From NCBI GenBank assembly GCA_015258265.1, contig JABZIP010000001.1, positions 209,524 to 273,523 of the forward strand: a stretch of DNA of 64,000 bases, written 5' to 3'. The notes beneath the pieces are model-generated. The model worked only from the letters and a program-made list of their open reading frames with translations, did not search any database and was not told the origin of the DNA. Both the position numbers and the translations under genes were made by a program. This stretch comes from Clostridiales bacterium. GTDB taxonomy: Bacteria; Bacillota; Clostridia; Peptostreptococcales; Anaerovoracaceae. Shown one piece after another: positions 56,545 through 64,000 of this stretch. Position 1 is the stretch's first letter. Each line of letters opens with the position of its first letter.

Positions 56545-57744
56545 TTATTTGGAATTGTAAATTGAAAGTGCTGTATCTACTATATCCTTCGAAACTGAGG
56601 CTTTCGACATCAAAGGAAGCTCTTTCATCTCATCTTTTGTTATGATAGTAACTACATTGGTGTCGCAGGCAAAACCCGCACCTTCGGTTTTTAGATTGTT
56701 CGCCACAATCATATCGAGGTTTTTGTTTACGAGTTTTTTGCGAGAATTTTCGAGCATATTTTCGGTTTCCATAGAGAATCCGCAAATCACTTGATTCGGC
56801 ATTTTTTGCGTACCGAGATATTTGATTATATCTTGAGTTTTTTTGAGCTTGATAACAAATTCGTCATCGGATTTTTTGATTTTTTCGTCGCAATAATTCG
56901 CAGGGGTATAGTCTGTAACAGCGGCGGTTTTGAATAGCAAGTCGCAGTCCGTGAACCGCTCGGCAAGCTCATCGAACATTTCGCTTGCCGAGTGTGCCGC
57001 CACGATTTTGCAAAAGCGTGGCGGCGGCGCCTGCGTGCGTGCGGCGACGAGTGTTACATGCGCACCGCGCAGGGCGCATTCACGGGCAATGGCGAATCCC
57101 ATTTTGCCCGTGGAATGATTGCTTATGAAGCGCACCGGATCCAAACTTTCTGCGCATGCTCCGGCTGTAACTATTACTTTCAAGCCTTGCATATCCTTGG
57201 GCTTTGCGATTTCGTGAAGAATGTAATCGCAAAGCACTTCCGGTTCAGGCAGCTTGCCTTTACCTACATCTTTGCAGGCAAGCAGACCGGTGTCCGGCTC
57301 TATTATAGAAAATCCGTAGTGTTTGAGTTTTGATATATTGTCTTGTGTGATCGGATTTTCATACATATTGGTATTCATGGACGGCGCAACGAGCTTTTTC
57401 GCCTTTGAAGCAAGTACGGTGGTTGTCAGCATATCGTCTGCTATTCCGTTTGAGAGTTTTGCAATTAGATTTGCGGTGGCAGGGGCAAGCATTATCAAGT
57501 CGGCACTTTTGGCTATGGAAATATGCTTGACATCAAATTCAAAATTACGATCAAATGTATCTATTATACATTTATTACCTGTGAGTGTTTCAAAAGTGAG
57601 CGGAGCTATAAATTGCGTAGCATTTTTTGTCATTATTACATGGATGTCGGCGTTTTGTTTTACGAGCAAACTACACAAATTTGCGATTTTATATGCTGCA
57701 ATTCCGCCTGAAATTCCAACTATTATTGTCTTTCCTTTTAACAT
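56545..57744 (-). CDS. coaBC: Bifunctional phosphopantothenoylcysteine decarboxylase/synthetase
   Basis: CoaBC makes 4'-phosphopantetheine from phosphopantothenate and cysteine on the way to coenzyme A. The 399-residue protein has the CoaC flavoprotein half (about 1-180; GISGGIAAYK at 10-19, SMNTNMYENP near 118, and the catalytic Cys in LLACKDVGKGKLPEPE near 155) and the CoaB half (from about 187; TAGACAESLDPVRFISN, HSTGKMGFAIAREC). It lies 9 bases after the StiP-like gene in the same direction and so shares the Ter-type operon. Part of the CoaB coding region (about 56960-57120) is GC-rich compared with the rest. Confidence 0.95.
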   Translation of the reverse strand: MLKGKTIIVGISGGIAAYKIANLCSLLVKQNADIHVIMTKNATQFIAPLTFETLTGNKCIIDTFDRNFEFDVKHISIAKSADLIMLAPATANLIAKLSNGIADDMLTTTVLASKAKKLVAPSMNTNMYENPITQDNISKLKHYGFSIIEPDTGLLACKDVGKGKLPEPEVLCDYILHEIAKPKDMQGLKVIVTAGACAESLDPVRFISNHSTGKMGFAIARECALRGAHVTLVAARTQAPPPRFCKIVAAHSASEMFDELAERFTDCDLLFKTAAVTDYTPANYCDEKIKKSDDEFVIKLKKTQDIIKYLGTQKMPNQVICGFSMETENMLENSRKKLVNKNLDMIVANNLKTEGAGFACDTNVVTIITKDEMKELPLMSKASVSKDIVDTALSIYNSK

Positions 57745-57753
57745 ATTATCTCC

Positions 57754-58827
57754 TTAAACATCAGATACTTTTTTTATGATTCCTACGCACTTGTAGTTTT
57801 GCATTTCGTAATTTTCAATCGGCACGCCTTTTTCGCTTGCCAGCTGATAAATATGCTCAAGCTCGGGAGCATTTTCGAAATCGGGGTTTATTAGAACTTT
57901 GTACGGAACTCGCCGTAACAGAACGCGCGTTGTTTCACCTATACAGGGTTTTACAAGGTTTATATCGTTTATACCGAAAGACGCGGCAATTTTTTTTGTT
58001 TCTTCAATTCCGGAATTATTCAGATCAACATTGTTTTGTTCGAAAACCGGCTCGCTATGAAAATCAAAATGGTTTTCGATTGCACTTAAAAAAGAATTTG
58101 AACGGTCTTCGGACTCAAATTCGCCATAATAAATAGCACCGTGAAAATCGTTTTCCATTATTACACTGTCGTCAAGGTAAGTCCTGCTCATGAGCCCGCA
58201 GACTGTGCAATTTAGGCACGCGCTTGGAATTAAAATGTCTTCGTGCGTACCGCAAAGAGAAGTTACATATGCGGGATCTGCAAGGACAGCTATTTCGCTT
58301 GATACTCCCTCAAATTCAGCGATTGCCGGCTTCAGTTCTCGTAAAATTGCACCTTTTCCAACCCAGCCGTCAACGAAAACGAGAGTTTCGGGTGAGTGGC
58401 GATTAAGAATGTATTTGATTGCATTTTTGTCTATGCCGCGATCTCGGATGATTGAGATAGTGTAATGCTCAGGATTGATGTCGAATTTGCGCCGCATATA
58501 GCGCTTGAGCAATATACCGATTGGAGTACCTGCTCTTGCAAGTGAAACAAGTGTTAAGTTCTTGCCGTAAGTTTTTAGGAGCTTGTTTGCTAAAGACACC
58601 ACGCAATTTGCAACCGCCTCAGCTGATGTAGCTAGTGTTTTTTCGTAAATTTCGAGGTATTTGTCGCTTGGCACATATTCGCGCGGAAGCATTTGACTGT
58701 AGTGTTTGCCCCTTTGTATCAATTTTTCGCGTTCTTCTGTTGCTAGAGGCTCCACAAGTCCGGAAATATCTTTAAGTAATATGGTTACATCATTTTCATT
58801 ATATGAGCTTCTCATTTTTTCCACCAA
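57754..58827 (-). CDS. StiP-like phosphoribosyltransferase with C-terminal pelota-like domain
   Basis: The 357-residue protein matches the StiP/PRTase_1 family of Ter stress-response operons. It has SLARAGTPIGILLKRYM (near 95) and the PRPP-loop-like VFVDGWVGKGAI (near 150), several conserved Cys (SACLNCTVCG near 203), and after GETTRVLLRRVPYKVLI a short C-terminal pelota-like RNA-binding domain (about 310-350). In the scheme of Anantharaman, Iyer and Aravind such genes belong to a pathway for a nucleoside-like compound. The annotation cysteine protease StiP is also in use for the family; the fold argues for a transferase. It overlaps the upstream gene by 16 bases. Confidence 0.8.
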   Translation of the reverse strand: MVEKMRSSYNENDVTILLKDISGLVEPLATEEREKLIQRGKHYSQMLPREYVPSDKYLEIYEKTLATSAEAVANCVVSLANKLLKTYGKNLTLVSLARAGTPIGILLKRYMRRKFDINPEHYTISIIRDRGIDKNAIKYILNRHSPETLVFVDGWVGKGAILRELKPAIAEFEGVSSEIAVLADPAYVTSLCGTHEDILIPSACLNCTVCGLMSRTYLDDSVIMENDFHGAIYYGEFESEDRSNSFLSAIENHFDFHSEPVFEQNNVDLNNSGIEETKKIAASFGINDINLVKPCIGETTRVLLRRVPYKVLINPDFENAPELEHIYQLASEKGVPIENYEMQNYKCVGIIKKVSDV

Positions 58828-59951
58828 ACCCAGTAAATATTTTCATTATTGTAATTTTTTAGTGCTTTGAGTAATGCGAACATTCCAAGTGAATTTTGGT
58901 CAAGCGCGTCGGTAAGAATAATTACACAATCTGCTTTGTTTAAATTGTATAAAAATGTAATACGGTTGACATCGTAAAGGCTTGGGAGCAAGGTCCTATT
59001 TTTGAGCGGATAATTTTCGGCATTTCCCGGCAACATAGGGCTTCTTGTGGTGGAATGACACATTACATCGTTTGTAAATTCAGAAATTTTTTTACCTATA
59101 AAAATAGAAGGGTAAACAAATTCTTCCGTACCGATGAGCAAAACTTTTTTCTTCTTAATTTCTGATTCCGGAATTTTGAGATGTTCCCAAAGTATTTCTA
59201 AATCGTTATTCAGATCGAAAATGTTTAAACCCATTCGAGGATCGTGCGCATTATCAAATTCTATTTGTTTTACATTTTTAACAAGGTTTTCTTTTTCGAT
59301 GTCGGATAGATTTATCAATTCACTTAAAGGGTAGTTGTGAAATTCCCCGTCTGCTTTGAAATCTTTGAGCTTCTCGTCAAAATCTTCTTTATTTAGGTGC
59401 ATTAGCGATATTATGTCTATTCCCAAATCTGCAAGTGCATTTTTCTGAAAATCATGCGTGCAGTCCAAAAGAGTTGCGATAGTGAAATTAAGATGCGCAT
59501 GGCAAATATCATCCAGCACATTACATGCGTTTTGTAATGTTTTTCCTGTGGTTATTTCGTCCTCAACAAATAGAATCCTGTCCACATTTTTAGCCAGTTT
59601 TGCAAAATCTCGAATGTACAGCATTTGATTCTTGGCATGGCTATGTTCTTCGGAAAAATTCAAAGCAGGGACATTTTCTATTATTTCCCGTGTAGTTTGC
59701 ATATAGTATGAACCCAAAAAGCTCGCGACAAGTGCAGCTATTGCAGTAGCTGCTTCTGCAAAGCCGATTATTAAAAACTTCTCGCTCGGATATTTAGTTT
59801 TCACCTTATTTGCGAGAGCTTTGCACATTTTAAATGTGTTGCTTGGATTTGCCGGATAGTGTTTCCCTTGGAATACATTGATTAAGAGAAAATCTCTGTT
59901 TGGATTGTTTTCTCTTTTGGCAAGCCTTATGAGCTTTTCTGCTTCGTACAT
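58812..59951 (-). CDS. PRTase_2/TRSP-domain protein of the Ter-associated module
   Basis: The 379-residue protein has a phosphoribosyltransferase domain (about 1-190) with GFAEAATAIAALVASFLG (near 63) and the PRPP-binding loop FVEDEITTGKTLQNAC (near 128), and a TRSP domain (about 215-375), recognisable by the DPRMGLNIFD and VLLIGTEEFVYPSIFIGKK stretches and the H-S-T-T-R-S-P motif near 305. In Ter operons this protein stands next to StiP, an ATP-grasp enzyme, a HAD phosphatase and a citrate-lyase-like aldolase; only StiP is present here. It is the first gene of the unit with coaBC last. Confidence 0.8.
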   Translation of the reverse strand: MYEAEKLIRLAKRENNPNRDFLLINVFQGKHYPANPSNTFKMCKALANKVKTKYPSEKFLIIGFAEAATAIAALVASFLGSYYMQTTREIIENVPALNFSEEHSHAKNQMLYIRDFAKLAKNVDRILFVEDEITTGKTLQNACNVLDDICHAHLNFTIATLLDCTHDFQKNALADLGIDIISLMHLNKEDFDEKLKDFKADGEFHNYPLSELINLSDIEKENLVKNVKQIEFDNAHDPRMGLNIFDLNNDLEILWEHLKIPESEIKKKKVLLIGTEEFVYPSIFIGKKISEFTNDVMCHSTTRSPMLPGNAENYPLKNRTLLPSLYDVNRITFLYNLNKADCVIILTDALDQNSLGMFALLKALKNYNNENIYWVWWKK

Positions 59952-59983
59952 ATAAACTCCTGTTTTTAAAAAATTATACTTGT

Positions 59984-60012
59984 ATTTTACCCGTTTTTTA
60001 GTGTTCTTGCAA
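59984..60012 (-). promoter_or_regulatory. Promoter of the PRTase/StiP/coaBC operon
   Basis: Minus strand TTGCAA (60007-60012), 17 bases, TAAAAT (59984-59989), about 33 bases before the ATG. A TATAAT at 59973-59978 is an alternative -10. Confidence 0.45.
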
Positions 60013-60168
60013 GTTGAAAATGCGTGTGCTTAGGATTGCGGATTGATGAAAGATTTAAAACGGGTCGGCAGCTTGTCGGCAAATGTAACTTGTGAACGCA
60101 ATGTGTTTAATTTCAATTTGCGAGATTTAGGTAAATTACTGAAATTCGGAGTTGCCTGGGGCGCGGCG

Positions 60169-60207
60169 AAAAACTCACTTCGGCGGTTTAAGCAAAGTGA
60201 GGTTTTT
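60169..60207 (+). terminator. Terminator-like hairpin
   Basis: CTCACTT (60174-60180) pairs with AAGTGAG (60195-60201), extended by A and T tracts on either side. What it would terminate is unclear, as no gene precedes it on this strand. Confidence 0.4.
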
Positions 60208-60276
60208 ATATGCTGATTTTATGTTGCAGTTGAACAAAGTCAACTAAAAAAGGGAAATTGGCTAAGTTGTAGAATT

Positions 60277-60320
60277 AAATGCGAAAAGGAATATAAAAAA
60301 TTCTTTTCGCATTTATTTTT
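60277..60320 (+). terminator. Terminator-like hairpin
   Basis: AAATGCGAAAAGGAA (60277-60291) pairs with TTCTTTTCGCATTT (60301-60314) with one bulge, followed by ATTTTTTG. Confidence 0.6.
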
Positions 60321-60856
60321 TGCGGTATGGGAAGAAATGGTTAAAATGCTTAAGCAAAAAATCATTTTAAAACAGTTATTAAAAAAATAAATGCAAGTGA
60401 ACATAGGCAACTGAATAAACTTGCATAATACATTTAACTGCTTGAAGAGCGGGTAAAAAAATGCGCCAAGATATAGATGATGCAGCTAAGCTGCAAAAAA
60501 CCATGAATTTGGTTTGGATAATCTATTAAGCGAGAGACATTTTTCTTTACAAGGCTGAAACGATCAATTTCAGTTTGCGATGATGCAAGTAGTGATAATG
60601 ATACTTCTAAAGTTGATGCCGGCTCATCTTAAAAAGGGGCGGAGGTAGGAATAAATAGTCTACCTATGTGGCGATGATAAGCCAATTATGCAAGCTAGAT
60701 TTTAAGCAAAATATTCTACCTGATGAGGCTAGATGATTACTAGCCGAAACTGTTATTTAAAATTAAATAGTAGTCGTAGAAAATCACATTATTATGAAAA
60801 AGAGTTACAAAAAAATAAGTAGCTCTTTTTTTTTTGTAAGAAAGGAATATTGGAAG

Positions 60857-62581
60857 ATGATTTTAGTAATAGCAGAAAAACCGTCAGTTGCAAATTCTAT
60901 CGCAACCGTAATTGGGGCAACGAATAAAAATAACGGATATTACGAGGGGAATGGATATATCGTATCACATTGCGTGGGGCATTTGATTGGGCTTGCAAAC
61001 CCGGATAAATACGATGAAAAATACAAAAAATGGAATTTAGCGGATTTGCCTATAATTCCAAAAGAATATAAGTATGAAATAAACAAGGCTACTAAAAAGC
61101 AATTTGATATTTTAAAAAGTCTACTAAACAATAAGTCGGTAAATACAGTTATAAATGCTTGCGATGCCGGAAGAGAGGGCGAAAGTATATTTAGACTTGT
61201 GTATGGAATGGCAGGATGCAAAAAGCAAATAAAAAGGCTTTGGATTTCATCAATGGAAGATAGTGCAATTAAAGACGGATTTAGAAATTTAAAAGACGGC
61301 AGGGAATATGAAAATCTGTTTAAAGCGGCAGAAGCAAGAGCAAAAGCAGATTGGCTTATAGGAATGAATATCTCGAGATATTATACTCTAAAAAAAGGAA
61401 AATATGGAGAAAGTGCATATTCGGTAGGACGGGTACAAACTCCGACTCTTGCTATGATAGTTTACAGAGATAACAAAATAGTAAATTTCCAAAAAGAAAA
61501 ATACTACAAAGTGGAAATAATACTTAATAGCTTTAAAATGCAAAGTGATAAAATTGACAGCATAGAAGAAGCAAACAAAATACTTGATAAAATTGGAAGC
61601 AGTATAACAATAGCGGAAATCGAAAAGAAAGAAAAAATAACAAAACCGCCACTACCGTATGACTTAAACACGCTTCAAAGGGAAGCAAATCATATATACG
61701 GATATTCGGCTGCAAGAACACTTGAACTTGCACAAAGCCTGTATGAAAAAAAGATGCTTACATATCCGAGAACGGACAGCAGATATTTAACTGAAGATAT
61801 GCTAGTTAATATTGTAAATAATATTATTGGAAAATATGACTTTGATACAAAAAGAATCGGAGTCATTTTTAATTCTAAGAAAGTAACCGATCATCATGCA
61901 ATTATACCGACTATAAGCAGTATGTATGCAGGTAAGGAAAATTTAGATGATGATGAACTTAGCATATATGAACTTTGTTTAAACAAACTTTATGCGAGCT
62001 TTTCTTATCCTTTAATCGAAGAAATAACAAAAATAAAGGCAACTGTATCAGATACTGTATTTACGGCAAAGGGTAAGGTCATAAAAGATGAGGGCTTTAC
62101 TAAATTCGTAATAACGAAAAGAATAAAAGATGAAAAAGAAGAAAATGCCGAAGAACAAAATTTGCCAAATGTAAAAGAGGGCGATGAATTTAGTGTGCTT
62201 GAAAAAAGTATAAAAGAGGAATGGACAAAACCGCCTCAGCATTTTAATGAGGACACACTTTTAAAGGCGATGGAGATAGCAGGAAGTGATTGTTTACAAA
62301 AAGGAATTGAAATTGAGCGAAAGGGTATAGGAACGCCGGCAACTCGTGCAGGAATCATTGAAAATCTAATCTCAAAAGACTATATAAGACGAGATAAAAA
62401 AAATTTGCTGGCAACAGACAAAGGAAAAGAGCTTATAGAAATTGTAAGTGAAGAATTTAAATCTCCCAAAACAACAGCGGATTGGGAGATGGTACTTAAC
62501 AATATTGCAATAGGGAGTGGAAATGAGAAAGTATTTTTAAGTAATATTGAAGAGCTTATAAAGCAAGAAATTGCAAAATAG
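60857..62581 (+). CDS. topB: DNA topoisomerase III of the mobile-element type
   Basis: A type IA topoisomerase. The 574-residue protein opens with the TOPRIM domain (ILVIAEKPSVANSIA, residues 2-16; NACDAGREGESIFR near 97), and has the catalytic Tyr303 in LTYPRTDSRYL, preceded by SVGRVQTPTLAMI (near 192). It ends with KTTADWEMVLNNIA and lacks the C-terminal zinc or basic extension of housekeeping TopA. Such short TopB proteins are common on conjugative elements and plasmids of Firmicutes. The ATG at 60857 (GAAAGGA 10 bases upstream) is chosen because the TOPRIM domain begins there; an upstream ATG at 60794 would add a Lys/Ser/Phe-rich, unlikely start. Codon use is more AT-rich than in the purine operon. 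Confidence 0.92.
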   Translation: MILVIAEKPSVANSIATVIGATNKNNGYYEGNGYIVSHCVGHLIGLANPDKYDEKYKKWNLADLPIIPKEYKYEINKATKKQFDILKSLLNNKSVNTVINACDAGREGESIFRLVYGMAGCKKQIKRLWISSMEDSAIKDGFRNLKDGREYENLFKAAEARAKADWLIGMNISRYYTLKKGKYGESAYSVGRVQTPTLAMIVYRDNKIVNFQKEKYYKVEIILNSFKMQSDKIDSIEEANKILDKIGSSITIAEIEKKEKITKPPLPYDLNTLQREANHIYGYSAARTLELAQSLYEKKMLTYPRTDSRYLTEDMLVNIVNNIIGKYDFDTKRIGVIFNSKKVTDHHAIIPTISSMYAGKENLDDDELSIYELCLNKLYASFSYPLIEEITKIKATVSDTVFTAKGKVIKDEGFTKFVITKRIKDEKEENAEEQNLPNVKEGDEFSVLEKSIKEEWTKPPQHFNEDTLLKAMEIAGSDCLQKGIEIERKGIGTPATRAGIIENLISKDYIRRDKKNLLATDKGKELIEIVSEEFKSPKTTADWEMVLNNIAIGSGNEKVFLSNIEELIKQEIAK

Positions 62582-62594
62582 GAAAGGGGAAAAT

Positions 62595-63017
62595 ATGTTT
62601 TTATATGAAAAGGACTTAAAAGAAGCCTTTTGGGAAAAGTATAAGACTAGAAATAATATAAAAAGCTATGCGTTTGAAATTGGAAGAAGCGGCGGAATGG
62701 ACTTAGTAACATTTGAATATTTTCGGGATATGTATGAGTATAATTCTTTTGAATTTAAGCTCGAAAATATAAGTAAAGCAATACTGCAGGCAAAATATAA
62801 TCTAAAATATGTAAATAAATCATGGATAGTGATGCCGGAAGAAAAGAAAGAAGTTATTACAAATAAGTATTACATGGATATTAAAGCAAACAAAGGCATG
62901 GGTGTAATGCTTGTAAATGAAAGTGGATATTACGATATTTTGATAAAGCCAATGCCGAATGATGAAATATTTTTAAATCAAGAAATAATCAGACTTGCAG
63001 TAAATAGTAAAAGATAG
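62595..63017 (+). CDS. Protein of unknown function from the putative element
   Basis: The 140-residue protein, starting MFLYEKDLKEAFWEKYKTR, is soluble, with a SYAFEIGRSGGMDLVTFE segment (near 26) and FEFKLENISKAILQAKYNLKYV, followed by SWIVMP. The D-L-V-T-F-E and E-F-K-L-E-N spacing, with a later conserved-looking Lys-rich turn, recalls the D-ExK core of restriction-type nuclease folds, but this is only a resemblance. AAAGGGGA stands 5 bases before the ATG, 13 bases after topB, so both are co-transcribed. Confidence 0.7.
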   Translation: MFLYEKDLKEAFWEKYKTRNNIKSYAFEIGRSGGMDLVTFEYFRDMYEYNSFEFKLENISKAILQAKYNLKYVNKSWIVMPEEKKEVITNKYYMDIKANKGMGVMLVNESGYYDILIKPMPNDEIFLNQEIIRLAVNSKR

Positions 63018-63067
63018 GAAAAGGAGAATTTCAAAATAAAGTTAGAGAAAATGGGGAGAACAAAGAA

Positions 63068-64000
63068 ATGGAATATATTTTAATAAACCAAAAAGGTGAT
63101 GATAGTTTCGACGAAGAGTTTGAAACAAAAGAAGATGCTTTGAAAGCACTTGATGCTGAATGGTATCATATGAATGAAGAAGATCAAAAAAACTGTACTT
63201 CAATGTATGTTTTAAAATCTGTTCAGCCTAATGAAGAGGAAGAATTTCATTATGATGGAGATATAATAAAAGCCTATAAATACGATGGGCATGATTATAC
63301 AGATTTAGAAAATTGCCCAGAGTTTATGAGGAACGACAAGGATGTCGTTCTTGATGCTGTGAGATATAGAGCAGATTCAATACAGTTTGCAAGTGAGGAA
63401 TTAAGAAACGACAAGGATGTCGTTCTTGAAGCCGTTAATAGAGATGGGTTGGTTTTAGAAATTTTAAGTAAAGAATTTCAAAACGATAAGGATGTCATTC
63501 TTGAGGCTATTAAAAATGACATAGAGGCTTTAGAATTTGCTAGCAAGGAGATTAAAGCTGATAAGGAGGTTATGCTTAAAGCTGTTAAATATGAAGGTTA
63601 TGCCTTGAAATATGCTAGTGATGAACTTAAAAATGATAGAGAAGTTGTGCTTGCAGCTGTTGAAAATAGTAGATGGGCTTTGGAATATGCAAGCGATGAG
63701 CTTAAAAATGATAGGGAATTTTTACTCAAAGCTATTAGAGATAATATTGAGGTTTTGGAGTTTGCAAATGAGGAGATTAAAAATGATAGAGAGTTTTTAC
63801 TTGAGGCTGTTAGACAAACAGGTTTGTCTTTGGAATATGCAAGCGATGAGCTTAAAAACGATAGAGAAGTCGTTCTTGCAGCTGTAAAAAATGACGGTTG
63901 GGCTTTGAATTATGCAAGCTATGAGTGTAAAACCGATAGAGAAGTAGTGTTTGCAGCTGTTAAAAATGAAGGTAGGGCTTTGCAATTTGCAAGTGATGAG
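63068..64000 (+). CDS. DUF4116-repeat protein, cut by the window end
   Basis: An open frame starts at 63068 (GGGGAG upstream) and runs past the window end (311 codons visible). The first 80 residues (MEYILINQKGDDSFDEEF) are an acidic leading domain. From about 84 follow nine copies of a 25-residue unit of the DUF4116 type: (K/R)NDREVVLxAVKxxGxALxYASDEL. The units differ by several residues, with adjacent copies alike at the DNA level. The function of DUF4116 is unknown. It is the third gene in line after topB, in the same AT-rich style. Confidence 0.85.
   Translation, partial: MEYILINQKGDDSFDEEFETKEDALKALDAEWYHMNEEDQKNCTSMYVLKSVQPNEEEEFHYDGDIIKAYKYDGHDYTDLENCPEFMRNDKDVVLDAVRYRADSIQFASEELRNDKDVVLEAVNRDGLVLEILSKEFQNDKDVILEAIKNDIEALEFASKEIKADKEVMLKAVKYEGYALKYASDELKNDREVVLAAVENSRWALEYASDELKNDREFLLKAIRDNIEVLEFANEEIKNDREFLLEAVRQTGLSLEYASDELKNDREVVLAAVKNDGWALNYASYECKTDREVVFAAVKNEGRALQFASDE
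63329..64000 (+). repeat. 75-base tandem repeats encoding DUF4116 units
   Basis: About nine in-frame units of 75 bases, each with AA(C/T)GA(C/T)A(A/G)(G/A)GA as recurring core (for example AACGACAAGGATGTCGTTCTTG at two sites split by one period). Several units keep identical stretches such as GATGAGCTTAAAAA, so duplication is not very old. Runs off the window end. Confidence 0.85.

Larger units (their letters stand above)
60013..60856. other. Non-coding region with hairpins
   Basis: No credible gene is seen in about 840 bases. It holds a terminator-like hairpin at 60169-60207 and a strong one at 60277-60320, a TGCAAGT/ACTTGCA inverted repeat around 60392-60424, and short ORFs without ribosome sites. 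Base composition changes from mixed (60040-60200) to AT-rich. It may hold the left end of the element that carries the topoisomerase gene, or a small RNA. Confidence 0.5.

Noticed and set aside
60794..60856. Extended start of topB
   Set aside because: The added residues are Lys/Ser/Phe-rich and precede the TOPRIM start; the ATG at 60857 has a better context.
1..64000. tRNA and rRNA genes
   Set aside because: No tRNA-like TTC-loop with matching arms and no rRNA segment was noticed; a tRNAscan run would be decisive.

Overview
The window comes from a low-GC, anaerobic Gram-positive bacterium, most likely of class Clostridia (genus not identified). Pointers are three S-layer-homology (SLH) surface proteins, a SCIFF-type radical SAM maturase, a CD1871A/4Fe-4S/TlpA redox cassette, leaderless-style dense operons with frequent TTG/GTG starts, and clostridial rplI-dnaB-dnaD and rho-yqhQ-prmC blocks. 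No rRNA, tRNA or CRISPR array was seen.

Layout. 1-9316 (minus strand) is a nearly complete purine operon, purE-C-F-M-N-[IMP cyclohydrolase]-B-[AICAR formyltransferase]-D-L (purL cut by the window edge). The last two IMP steps are split over two separate genes, and PurF lacks the usual glutaminase cysteine. 9655-13450 is an accessory surface locus behind a promoter whose spacer holds nine G in a row; its last gene, an SLH protein, carries an in-frame TAG. 13665-14580 holds a ParE/Phd toxin-antitoxin pair and an IS-derived relic. 14760-20013 has a membrane protein, a LysE exporter, a two-component system and, divergent from it, a small Cys protein, an Fe-S membrane protein and a TlpA lipoprotein. 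20015-25017 carries exported and surface proteins, including a 1205-residue LRR/Big_2/SLH protein.

25122-28115 is the argGH operon with a striking leader: a 52-codon ORF with seven arginine codons among codons 8-21, overlapping a set of alternative helices that ends in an intrinsic terminator just before argG. I read this as ribosome-mediated arginine attenuation, which I do not know from Firmicutes, and consider it the most interesting signal here. 28186-37145 holds a zinc-ribbon membrane protein, PEP carboxykinase, a UPF0182 protein and a TrpXYZ-like ABC importer. 37273-46683 covers an SLH protein, an LCP protein, rho, yqhQ, prmC, a repeat-bearing glycosyltransferase and a SCIFF maturase without an adjacent SCIFF peptide.

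46864-49627 has a second copy of the 14760 protein family, a small exported protein and thiolase. 49830-56478 is a housekeeping run: GdpP (without membrane helices), L9, DnaB helicase, a DnaD protein fused to the zinc domain of a DnaC/DnaI-type helicase loader but with no AAA+ motor, and an M23 peptidase. 56545-59951 (minus) joins coaBC to two genes of the Ter-associated nucleoside-like biosynthesis module (PRTase/TRSP and StiP/pelota). 60013-60856 is non-coding with hairpins, and 60857-64000 looks like the start of an integrated element: topoisomerase III, an unknown gene and a DUF4116-repeat protein running off the end.
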